From contig CAJUCG010000224.1 in the NCBI GenBank assembly GCA_910585065.1, forward strand, positions 1-5,202: a stretch of DNA of 5,202 nt, in the 5' to 3' direction. This stretch comes from an uncultured Lachnospiraceae bacterium. Its GTDB lineage: Bacteria > Bacillota > Clostridia > Lachnospirales > Lachnospiraceae. The position numbers were made by a program, and so were the translations under genes. The number at the start of each line of letters is the position of its first letter. The stretch's first letter is position 1. The notes beneath the pieces were generated by a model. It did no database searches, was not told the origin of the DNA, and worked only from the letters and a program-made list of their open reading frames with translations. Positions 1-4,744 of this stretch are shown here, piece after piece.

Positions 1-40
1 GAATTAGGAGTCCTCTCCAACTGAGATCAACGAAAAAATA

Positions 41-47
41 GAAAGGA
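41..47 (+). promoter_or_regulatory. Ribosome binding site of aroC
   Basis: GAAAGGA lies ten bases before the ATG at 58. No convincing promoter was found in the 40 bases before it, so aroC is either cotranscribed with a gene to the left or its promoter lies outside the window. Confidence 0.7.
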
Positions 48-57
48 TACTGAATTT

Positions 58-1179
58 ATGGCAGGTTCAAGCTTTGGTACAATATTTAGAATCACAACAT
101 GGGGAGAGTCCCACGGCAGGGGCATCGGTGTTGTTATCGATGGCTGTCCAGCCGGAATTCCCCTCTCCGAAGAATGGGTACAAACTTATTTAAACCGGCG
201 CAAGCCGGGACAGACACGCTATTCCACCCCGCGCAAAGAAAATGATATGGTCACAATAGAGTCCGGCGTATTTGATGGGCTTACTACGGGTACACCGATC
301 TCCATGGTTGTTTATAATGAAACACAGCGGTCTTCTGATTACTCAGAAATTGCAAGTTATTATCGTCCTGGACATGCCGATTTCACCTTTGACGCAAAAT
401 ATGGTTTTCGCGATTATCGAGGGGGCGGGCGGTCTTCCGGGCGCGAAACCATCGGGCGTGTAGCGGCAGGGGCAGTGGCATGTGTTCTCCTAAATGAACT
501 TGGCATTACTGTGACCGCCTATACAAAGGCGATAGGTTCCATCACTGCCGCTCCCTCCAGCTTTGATATTCCCTCTCTGATAGAGGAGCGCGACGCAAGT
601 CCGCTGTTTTTGCCGGGAAAAGAAGCCTCTGACGCTGCGGAAGAATACCTGAAAAATACAATGAAGCAACTTGACTCTGCGGGGGGGATAATTGAATGTA
701 TTATCTCGGGCTGTCCGGCAGGTCTTGGCGATCCGGTTTTTGAGAAATTAGATGCAAATCTTGCAAAGGCTGTTTTTTCCATCGGTGCGGTAAAGGGCGT
801 TGAAATTGGTTCTGGATTTTCCTGTGCGGCAGCAAATGGCTCGGACAATAACGATGCTTTCCTTGGCATGGAAAACGGGCGTGCAAATAAGGCAACCAAT
901 CATGCAGGGGGAATTCTTGGCGGGATCAGTGACGGATCAGATATTATACTGCGCGCTGCCATCAAACCCACTCCTTCCATTTTTAGGGAGCAGCAGACCA
1001 TTCGGCGCGACGGCTCTCCGGTTTCGGTGCAGATTAAGGGAAGACATGATCCGGTGATTGTCCCGCGCGCAGTTGTGGTGGTAGAGTCCATGGCTGCGCT
1101 GACAATCGCCGATGCCCTTCTTGTCAATATGGGCGCGCGCATCGATCGCATTCGGGAGTTTTATCTTGGTCAAAAATAG
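58..1179 (+). CDS. aroC: Chorismate synthase
   Basis: Catalyses the last common step of aromatic biosynthesis: 5-enolpyruvylshikimate-3-phosphate to chorismate plus phosphate, in the cytoplasm, using reduced FMN. The 373-residue length is normal for the family. Visible family signatures are GESHG at residues 16-20 with the conserved His19, RPGHAD at 103-108 with the second conserved His106, the glycine/serine/arginine block GGGRSSGRET at 122-131, NHAGGILGGIS at 281-291, KPTPS near 303-307 and GRHDP at 328-332. All blocks are intact, so the enzyme should be active. The ATG is preceded by GAAAGGA at 41-47, ten bases upstream. Only 57 bases of upstream sequence are present, so any shikimate-operon partners to the left cannot be judged. 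The gene is convergent with the GH130 gene and they share a terminator. Identification is secure; only its operon context is unknown. Confidence 0.98.
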   Translation: MAGSSFGTIFRITTWGESHGRGIGVVIDGCPAGIPLSEEWVQTYLNRRKPGQTRYSTPRKENDMVTIESGVFDGLTTGTPISMVVYNETQRSSDYSEIASYYRPGHADFTFDAKYGFRDYRGGGRSSGRETIGRVAAGAVACVLLNELGITVTAYTKAIGSITAAPSSFDIPSLIEERDASPLFLPGKEASDAAEEYLKNTMKQLDSAGGIIECIISGCPAGLGDPVFEKLDANLAKAVFSIGAVKGVEIGSGFSCAAANGSDNNDAFLGMENGRANKATNHAGGILGGISDGSDIILRAAIKPTPSIFREQQTIRRDGSPVSVQIKGRHDPVIVPRAVVVVESMAALTIADALLVNMGARIDRIREFYLGQK

Positions 1180-1213
1180 ATTCGGGAAAAACAATTTTGA
1201 CTAAATAAGCAGC

Positions 1214-1252
1214 AAAAATGCTCACACCCCAAAATAAGATGTGAGCATTTTT
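1214..1252. terminator. Bidirectional intrinsic terminator between aroC and the GH130 gene
   Basis: A perfect 13-bp stem pairs 1214-1226 (AAAAATGCTCACA) with 1240-1252 (TGTGAGCATTTTT) around a 13-base loop. On the + strand the arm ends in five T and runs into ATTTTATA, a good U-tract for ending aroC, 35 bases past its stop. On the - strand the other arm also ends in five T, and the hairpin begins four bases past the GH130 stop codon. The position between two converging genes supports a shared terminator. Confidence 0.92.
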
Positions 1253-1255
1253 ATT

Positions 1256-2224
1256 TTATATTGCATTGTCCTTAATATACTGGATCAGTTCATCCGCCCG
1301 TGTAAATGCCAGCCCGACCACTGTGTCCGCCGCGCCGTAATAGATCGCAATGCGCCCCGTCTTTGCATCCTGCAAAGTTGCACAAGGAAATGTCACATTT
1401 GGCACATCCCCCACACATTCATAGGTTTCCGTCGGATGGAAAATATATGGCTTGCAGCGATATTTGACCTTCCAAGGCTCATCAATATCTAGGATCGCTG
1501 CGCCCATACTATAGATCATGCCATTGCAGGTGGTTCCCACCCCGTGGAAAATTAACAGCCATCCCTCATCCGTCTCGATAGGAATAGGTCCTGCCCCGAT
1601 CTTTGTCCATGCCCAGCCCTGTGCCTGCATAACAAAGCGATGATACCCCCAATGCTCCATATCCGGACTCTGGCTTAAAAACATATCGCCAAATGGGGTA
1701 TGTCCATTATCGGACGGTCTGGAAAGCATCATATACTTGCCATGAATTTTGCGCGGAAAAAGCACACCATTGCGATTAAATGGCAAAAATGCATTTTCAA
1801 GCTGATAAAATTTTTCAAAATCGTAGGAATATGCCACGCCGATCGTCGGACCATGGTAGTTGTTGCACCAAGTCACATAGTAGCGATCATCAATAAGACA
1901 TACGCGCGGATCGTAGCCGCACGCCACGCCGACCTGTCTGTCGTCCTTGCCATACAAAGGCAGAGGGGAATGTTCAATCTCCCAGTGAATTGCATCATTG
2001 CTTTTTGCAAGGAACAGATGCTGCTCCATCGCCTGATTGTCGCTGCGGAAAATCCCGACAAATCGACCGTCCTTTGCAATCACGGCACTGTTAAAAATGC
2101 TGTTTGATCCGGGGAGCTGATCCCGCTTTACAATCGGGTTCTTGCTGTAGCGCCACACGATTTCCCGGCTGTCTGCCAGGCGCTCCTGCCATGGAATGTT
2201 GGGTAAGTTGTTGCCAATAATCAT
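1256..2224 (-). CDS. GH130 family beta-mannoside phosphorylase, probably beta-1,4-mannooligosaccharide phosphorylase
   Basis: Cytoplasmic enzyme of 322 residues that should use inorganic phosphate to release alpha-mannose-1-phosphate from the non-reducing end of beta-mannosides. No signal peptide is seen. Family marks: RYSKNPI at 25-31, NSIFNSAV at 41-48, Arg60, GYDPRV at 103-108 with the Asp105 proposed as general acid in GH130, the block NRNGVLFPRK at 150-159 followed by LSRPSDNGHTPFGD at 167-180, KIGAGPIPIET at 208-218 and YYGAADTVVGLA at 295-306. Recalled similarity is strongest to the subfamily 2 mannooligosaccharide phosphorylase of Ruminococcus albus; mannosyl-glucose or beta-1,2-mannobiose specificity cannot be excluded. 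A GTG at 2266 would add 14 residues, but the ATG at 2224 has GGAGG six bases upstream and gives the family N-terminus, so it is preferred. No sugar transporter, epimerase or mannanase lies beside it, so it may act on products imported elsewhere. Confidence 0.93.
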   Translation of the reverse strand: MIIGNNLPNIPWQERLADSREIVWRYSKNPIVKRDQLPGSNSIFNSAVIAKDGRFVGIFRSDNQAMEQHLFLAKSNDAIHWEIEHSPLPLYGKDDRQVGVACGYDPRVCLIDDRYYVTWCNNYHGPTIGVAYSYDFEKFYQLENAFLPFNRNGVLFPRKIHGKYMMLSRPSDNGHTPFGDMFLSQSPDMEHWGYHRFVMQAQGWAWTKIGAGPIPIETDEGWLLIFHGVGTTCNGMIYSMGAAILDIDEPWKVKYRCKPYIFHPTETYECVGDVPNVTFPCATLQDAKTGRIAIYYGAADTVVGLAFTRADELIQYIKDNAI

Positions 2225-2230
2225 ACTGCA

Positions 2231-2235
2231 CCTCC
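2231..2235 (-). promoter_or_regulatory. Shine-Dalgarno that fixes the GH130 start
   Basis: GGAGG on the - strand, six bases before the ATG at 2224-2222. The alternative in-frame GTG at 2266 lies inside a predicted leader hairpin and has no comparable site, so the shorter protein is the better model. Confidence 0.85.
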
Positions 2236-2261
2236 ATCTTTTAGGTTCCAAAGCTGCGCAG

Positions 2262-2298
2262 CTCACCCAAAGACATATCCAGCCTGTCTATGGGTGAG
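2262..2298 (-). promoter_or_regulatory. Leader hairpin of the GH130 gene
   Basis: Two nested stems: 2262-2269 (CTCACCCA) with 2291-2298 (TGGGTGAG), then a single A-A mismatch, then 2271-2275 (AGACA) with 2285-2289 (TGTCT), closing a nine-base loop. That is 13 base pairs in the transcribed 5' leader, about 27 bases before the Shine-Dalgarno. A second perfect palindrome, AGCTGCGCAGCT at 2252-2263, overlaps its edge by two bases. No U-run follows on the - strand, so it is not a standard terminator. It could be an mRNA-stabilising element, a folding switch or a DNA operator; its function is unknown. Confidence 0.6.
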
Positions 2299-2328
2299 GA
2301 AACTTTTTGTACTTTCTATCTTGCACAG

Positions 2329-2348
2329 TAACGAAACCGTTTTAGTTA
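2329..2348. promoter_or_regulatory. Candidate LacI-family operator of the GH130 gene
   Basis: A 20-bp pseudo-palindrome centred on CG, of the form TAAC-AAA-CG-TTT-GTTA, with 8 of 10 half-site positions symmetric. LacI-family sugar repressors and CcpA bind sites with a central CG and this kind of A/T flank; it matches a CcpA cre site only partly, which favours a local sugar repressor. It lies just downstream of the -10 box, about +5 to +24, a position suited to repression. No LacI-type gene is in the window, so the regulator would be encoded elsewhere. This is an inference from symmetry and position only. Confidence 0.55.
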
Positions 2349-2359
2349 TATATGGAGAT

Positions 2360-2388
2360 AGTATAACAAATCATTGGTAAAATTACAA
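2360..2388 (-). promoter_or_regulatory. Sigma-A type promoter of the GH130 gene
   Basis: Read on the - strand: -35 box TTGTAA at 2388-2383, a 17-bp spacer, and -10 box TATACT at 2365-2360. Expected transcription start is near 2353, giving a leader of about 130 bases that contains the operator-like site and the hairpin. Its presence argues that the GH130 gene is transcribed on its own and not only by readthrough from the TetR gene. Confidence 0.75.
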
Positions 2389-2481
2389 GAAAAAAGTTTA
2401 TAAATTTCCAAAAAAATCTAACAATTTGTTCATGGCGACAAAGAAAAAACTCTCCCTATTTTTGTATATTTTTTGTTGCTG

Positions 2482-3045
2482 TCATTCTTTAAGCTCCATT
2501 GCCCTTTTTAGTCCCATATAACCGTCCGTCAACGCCCTGCTAACAAATTCCATATCCCAGTCAAGATAGGAAGTCGCAATCATTGTGGCAATCCCATGGA
2601 CATAGAGCCACATTTCAAGGTGGAATAGATACGCCTTCTCCTCAGAAAGCCCAGTGTTCTTTTGAATAATCTCAAGCAGCGGTCTGATTTCTTCCATTTC
2701 GTCCGCAATCTTCTCACCGGAGCGATCACGCATAAAAAGCAATTTAAAAAGTTCCTTTTCCTCCCGCGCAAAACGAATATATGCCATACCGCTGGCTTTG
2801 TAGGGCGGGTATTTGCCCTCTGCCATATCCTTCTCTATATAGCTCTGATAGAGAGCATTCGCCGCGGAAAGAACCTCTTGTCCCACTTCCTCCATATTTC
2901 GGAACAGTCCAAAAATTGGCTTGACCGAACAGCCAAGCTTTGCTGCTAAAGACCGGGCAGTCAGTGCAGGAAACCCGCCCTGCCGTGTAATATTAAACGC
3001 AGCGTCCCGGATCTCTTCCCTGGTAAATTTAAATTTTGGCGGCAT
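2482..3045 (-). CDS. TetR/AcrR-family transcriptional regulator
   Basis: A 187-residue one-component repressor, a normal TetR length. The N-terminal DNA-binding domain covers about residues 5-55, with the helix-turn-helix around LTARSLAAKLGCSVKPIFGLF (28-48). The C-terminal ligand domain contains FAREEKELFKLLFM at 92-105 and WLYVHGIA at 146-153, which resembles the WHG-type TetR C-terminal domain (Trp146, His150, Gly151). The ligand is unknown. A TTG at 3051 would add two residues but sits almost on the Shine-Dalgarno; the ATG at 3045 with GGAGG eight bases upstream (3054-3058) is preferred. No efflux pump or enzyme is directly paired with it. A consensus promoter followed by a 16-bp palindrome upstream suggests autorepression. 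No convincing intrinsic terminator was seen between its stop and the GH130 promoter, so some readthrough is possible. Confidence 0.93.
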   Translation of the reverse strand: MPPKFKFTREEIRDAAFNITRQGGFPALTARSLAAKLGCSVKPIFGLFRNMEEVGQEVLSAANALYQSYIEKDMAEGKYPPYKASGMAYIRFAREEKELFKLLFMRDRSGEKIADEMEEIRPLLEIIQKNTGLSEEKAYLFHLEMWLYVHGIATMIATSYLDWDMEFVSRALTDGYMGLKRAMELKE

Positions 3046-3053
3046 TCTCAAAT

Positions 3054-3058
3054 CCTCC
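3054..3058 (-). promoter_or_regulatory. Shine-Dalgarno that fixes the TetR start
   Basis: GGAGG on the - strand lies eight bases before the ATG at 3045-3043. The in-frame TTG at 3051-3049 is only two bases from the site, too close for efficient initiation. Confidence 0.8.
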
Positions 3059-3143
3059 CTTGATTATAAACTTATCCATAGGTAAAACACAGATTTCACA
3101 AAATTACAGCATATTATAAATTAGAGTTTTGTACATGACCATA

Positions 3144-3165
3144 TCGATGGACAATTATACATCGA
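3144..3165. repeat. Inverted repeat TCGATG-N10-CATCGA
   Basis: Six-base arms at 3144-3149 and 3160-3165 with a ten-base spacer. It abuts the 16-bp palindrome, sharing base 3165, in the leader of the TetR gene. It could be a second operator or half of a composite one; arms this short may also occur by chance. Confidence 0.35.
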
Positions 3166-3180
3166 ATGTTGCGCAACATT
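3165..3180. promoter_or_regulatory. 16-bp perfect palindrome, candidate operator of the TetR regulator
   Basis: AATGTTGCGCAACATT is fully symmetric over 16 bp. It lies about 16 to 31 bases downstream of the predicted transcription start of the TetR gene. TetR proteins bind as dimers to palindromes of about this size and commonly repress their own genes, so autoregulation is the simplest reading. Not proven by the sequence alone. Confidence 0.65.
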
Positions 3181-3202
3181 GATTACCCAACTACAGTTAT
3201 TT

Positions 3203-3232
3203 ATTATAACATAAAAAATCATCCTCTGTCAA
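3203..3232 (-). promoter_or_regulatory. Consensus sigma-A promoter of the TetR gene
   Basis: Read on the - strand: exact TTGACA at 3232-3227, an 18-bp spacer, exact TATAAT at 3208-3203. Predicted start near 3196. With both boxes at consensus this should be a strong promoter unless repressed, which agrees with the palindrome just downstream. Confidence 0.85.
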
Positions 3233-3359
3233 ATAATTTTTTATCCTTTTCTCTATGACAGCGGGACACGTTTCTTTAATATTACTAAATCAGGTCGTCC
3301 TTTAAGAACGAAAATCTATTCTATGCAATTATTTTCCCTCTTTGCCCCCACAAGGTCTA

Positions 3360-3401
3360 AGAAGACTTCAAGATGTTGTCAAATTCATCTCAAAGTCTTC
3401 T
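3360..3401 (-). terminator. Long hairpin downstream of the MerR gene, probable terminator or 3' end stabiliser
   Basis: Sixteen pairs between 3360-3375 and 3386-3401, including the outer GAAGACTT/AAGTCTTC arms and two G-U wobbles in the middle, close a ten-base loop. It starts 22 bases past the MerR stop codon. After the stem the - strand reads TAGACCTTG, without a run of T, so it lacks the U-tract of a classic intrinsic terminator. It may end transcription weakly or protect the 3' end of the mRNA. Confidence 0.55.
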
Positions 3402-3423
3402 CCGGCATACAATTTTTATTTTG

Positions 3424-4374
3424 CTATACTTTTTTTAATTTTACGGGTGCATAAAGATTCATTTGATAATATCCAAGCCCCTCTTTAATTTCATCATCAG
3501 CATAAATCATATGTCCTAATAGTTCTCTCTCATTATCAATCACAAAGTTTGTGTTCTCCAGCCATTTTTCCACTTTGCTTCTCACTCTGCTATGACTTTC
3601 ACCGTCACCGTCCACACTGACTGAAACGGCATACAAACCTCCGGGATATTCGATTATTTCATATGGTGCGGTATCAGTTTTTGTCACTTCGTCCTTGACC
3701 GCCCAAATCCACTCCGCTTTCCCATCCTTTTCGCACAAAAAATCAGGTGCATCAAAGATAACAGGTTTGAAAAAATGATTGTGGGTTTCCTGCCACGGCT
3801 CAAAGCCTCCCCCAAAAAGTTCCTCAAATGTCAAAAACCCCGATGTTACTGCCCGGAATTTTGGGATTCTGACAATGATAATATCTGGTACCTTGACATC
3901 TAACTTTTCTGTAACGGCAAACAATCGGTTTACTGCTGCCGAATTCCCATGGTAGTCCGTATGCGTGATCTGCGTTTTGATCTCCTTTGCTTTCTCGTAA
4001 AGAAGTTTTATGTCAGCCTCTTTTCCAAAGTCGGCGGATTCAATTTGATGTATAAATTCCAGAACAATTTCCCTCAATTCATATAGCAGAGAAATCTCTT
4101 CGTCAATACCAGTCACCTTTTTCCCCAGCACTTCCAAAACCATTTCGGAACCAGCCGTATGAAATATTTGTTGAATATCCTTAATGCTGATATTCAATTT
4201 ACGCAAAACTAAAATCTGCTCCAAGCGTTTTACATTGACTTCATCATACATCCGATACGCATAATCTTCGCTGCGGATACTCTGGATCAACCCCATATCC
4301 TCATAATAGCGAAGTGTGCGGGCTGACAGATCATACCGGGCTGTCATGTCCCGGATTTTTACAAGCTTCTCCAT
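3424..4374 (-). CDS. MerR-family transcriptional regulator with C-terminal GyrI-like effector-binding domain
   Basis: A 316-residue cytoplasmic one-component sensor of the BmrR-like architecture. The N-terminal winged helix (about residues 4-72) shows TARYDLSARTLRYYEDMGLI at 11-30 with the family RYYE motif at 22-25, then YRMYDEVNVKRLEQI at 40-54. A linker helix with coiled-coil character spans about 76-135. From about 163 to the end is a GyrI/AraC-type effector-binding fold (start VPDIIIVRIPKFRAV at 162-176, end GYYQMNLYAPVK at 301-312), which in relatives binds hydrophobic or cationic small molecules. The effector is unknown. An upstream in-frame start at 4488 would add 38 residues including a hydrophobic stretch, but AGGAGG (4383-4388) eight bases before the ATG at 4374 and the family N-terminus fix the shorter form. 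It has its own promoter with a 19-bp spacer, consistent with autoactivation. No transporter gene adjoins it. Confidence 0.94.
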   Translation of the reverse strand: MEKLVKIRDMTARYDLSARTLRYYEDMGLIQSIRSEDYAYRMYDEVNVKRLEQILVLRKLNISIKDIQQIFHTAGSEMVLEVLGKKVTGIDEEISLLYELREIVLEFIHQIESADFGKEADIKLLYEKAKEIKTQITHTDYHGNSAAVNRLFAVTEKLDVKVPDIIIVRIPKFRAVTSGFLTFEELFGGGFEPWQETHNHFFKPVIFDAPDFLCEKDGKAEWIWAVKDEVTKTDTAPYEIIEYPGGLYAVSVSVDGDGESHSRVRSKVEKWLENTNFVIDNERELLGHMIYADDEIKEGLGYYQMNLYAPVKLKKV

Positions 4375-4382
4375 GATATCTA

Positions 4383-4388
4383 CCTCCT
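4383..4388 (-). promoter_or_regulatory. Shine-Dalgarno that fixes the MerR start
   Basis: AGGAGG on the - strand, eight bases before the ATG at 4374-4372. The longer reading from 4488 would run through the promoter boxes and hairpins, so those 38 residues are almost certainly not translated. Confidence 0.9.
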
Positions 4389-4406
4389 GCGTTTTAATAT
4401 GATCAT

Positions 4407-4437
4407 AGTATAAACGCTTTCCCAACGGCAGAGTCAA
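4407..4437 (-). promoter_or_regulatory. MerR-type promoter with 19-bp spacer
   Basis: Read on the - strand: -35 TTGACT at 4437-4432, 19-bp spacer, -10 TATACT at 4412-4407. Good boxes with an over-long 19-bp spacer are the mark of promoters that MerR proteins activate by distorting the spacer. An A/T-rich tract at 4438-4460 just upstream could act as an UP element. The dyad within the spacer is weak, so the operator itself is not clear. Confidence 0.75.
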
Positions 4438-4457
4438 GAAGAAAAAATATATTTTTA

Positions 4458-4491
4458 TTCCCGCCTGGGAAATTTTGCAAAGATGCAAAAT
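4458..4491 (-). terminator. Tandem hairpins behind the methyltransferase and coiled-coil operon
   Basis: Two adjacent hairpins follow the 72-residue gene. The first pairs 4472-4479 with 4484-4491 (8 bp, A/T-rich, four-base loop). The second pairs 4458-4462 (TTCCC) with 4467-4471 (GGGAA) around a four-base loop. A T-rich run on the - strand occurs only several bases later (ATATATTTTTT). They probably end the upstream operon before the MerR promoter, but neither is a textbook terminator. Confidence 0.45.
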
Positions 4492-4508
4492 AACCCCATA
4501 TCATTTTA

Positions 4509-4727
4509 TTATATTTTTGTGCTATTCTCTTCCTCTACTAGATCATAAAGCTGGTACAGTGAAATCATATTTTGGTACATTAACTTGCGCGAAAGCAATT
4601 GCTGATAGGTCACCGTTTTCACCTTTTTCTCCGCCTTTAATTTTTCCATTTTTGATAAAATATCCGCGTATTCCCTCTGCACTGCGGCAAGCATCATTTC
4701 AAATGCATCCAGACGATTTTGCACCAT
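4509..4727 (-). CDS. Small predicted coiled-coil protein of unknown function
   Basis: Not recognised as a named family. It encodes 72 residues, highly charged, helical in appearance and without a signal peptide or membrane segment. Residues 8-66 look like one or two long amphipathic helices, with repeated Leu/Met/Tyr spacing (Met11, Met12, Ile23, Met27, Leu30) and a lysine-rich hinge KAEKKVKTVT at 31-40, then a Tyr/Leu-rich second helix (YQQLLSRKLMYQNM at 41-54). GGAGG (4735-4739) lies seven bases before the ATG, a strong reason to accept it as real. It starts 17 bases after the methyltransferase stop codon, with its ribosome site in the gap, so the two are very likely cotranscribed and translated in sequence. 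The fold would suit a helical hairpin that dimerises or binds a partner; that is inference. Confidence 0.8.
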   Translation of the reverse strand: MVQNRLDAFEMMLAAVQREYADILSKMEKLKAEKKVKTVTYQQLLSRKLMYQNMISLYQLYDLVEEENSTKI

Positions 4728-4744
4728 CTATTTTCCTCCCCTCT

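Larger units (their letters stand above)
3046..3423. other. 378-bp gene-free region between the MerR and TetR genes
   Basis: It contains no supportable coding sequence on either strand. From right to left it holds the hairpin past the MerR gene (3360-3401), an A/T-rich stretch of roughly 120 bases (3233-3359) in which I recognise nothing, the consensus TetR-gene promoter (3203-3232), the 16-bp palindrome (3165-3180) with a neighbouring inverted repeat (3144-3165), and about 120 further bases of untranslated leader. The leader is unusually long, around 150 bases, for a small regulator gene. Confidence 0.7.

Noticed and set aside
519..899. Long - strand reading frame inside aroC
   Set aside because: It is antisense to a fully conserved chorismate synthase and shows no recognisable domain.
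1700..2107. 135-codon + strand reading frame opposite the GH130 gene
   Set aside because: Antisense to a gene with intact family motifs throughout; no ribosome site or domain seen.
2225..2266. GTG-initiated 14-residue extension of the GH130 protein
   Set aside because: It lies in the leader hairpin, has no good ribosome site and does not resemble the family; the ATG at 2224 has GGAGG at ideal spacing.
2331..2346. Catabolite-responsive (CcpA cre) site before the GH130 gene
   Set aside because: Only about 10 of 14 consensus positions match, and conserved outer bases are missing; a different LacI-family protein fits better, although CcpA is not excluded.
2407..2431. Possible terminator after the TetR gene: AACAAATTGTT followed by a run of seven T on the - strand
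   Set aside because: The stem would be only four A/T-rich pairs with a three-base loop, too weak to call.
4375..4488. 38-residue N-terminal extension of the MerR protein with a hydrophobic stretch, resembling a membrane anchor
   Set aside because: The stretch overlaps the promoter boxes and A/T-rich hairpin DNA; the ATG at 4374 has AGGAGG eight bases before it and gives the standard MerR N-terminus.
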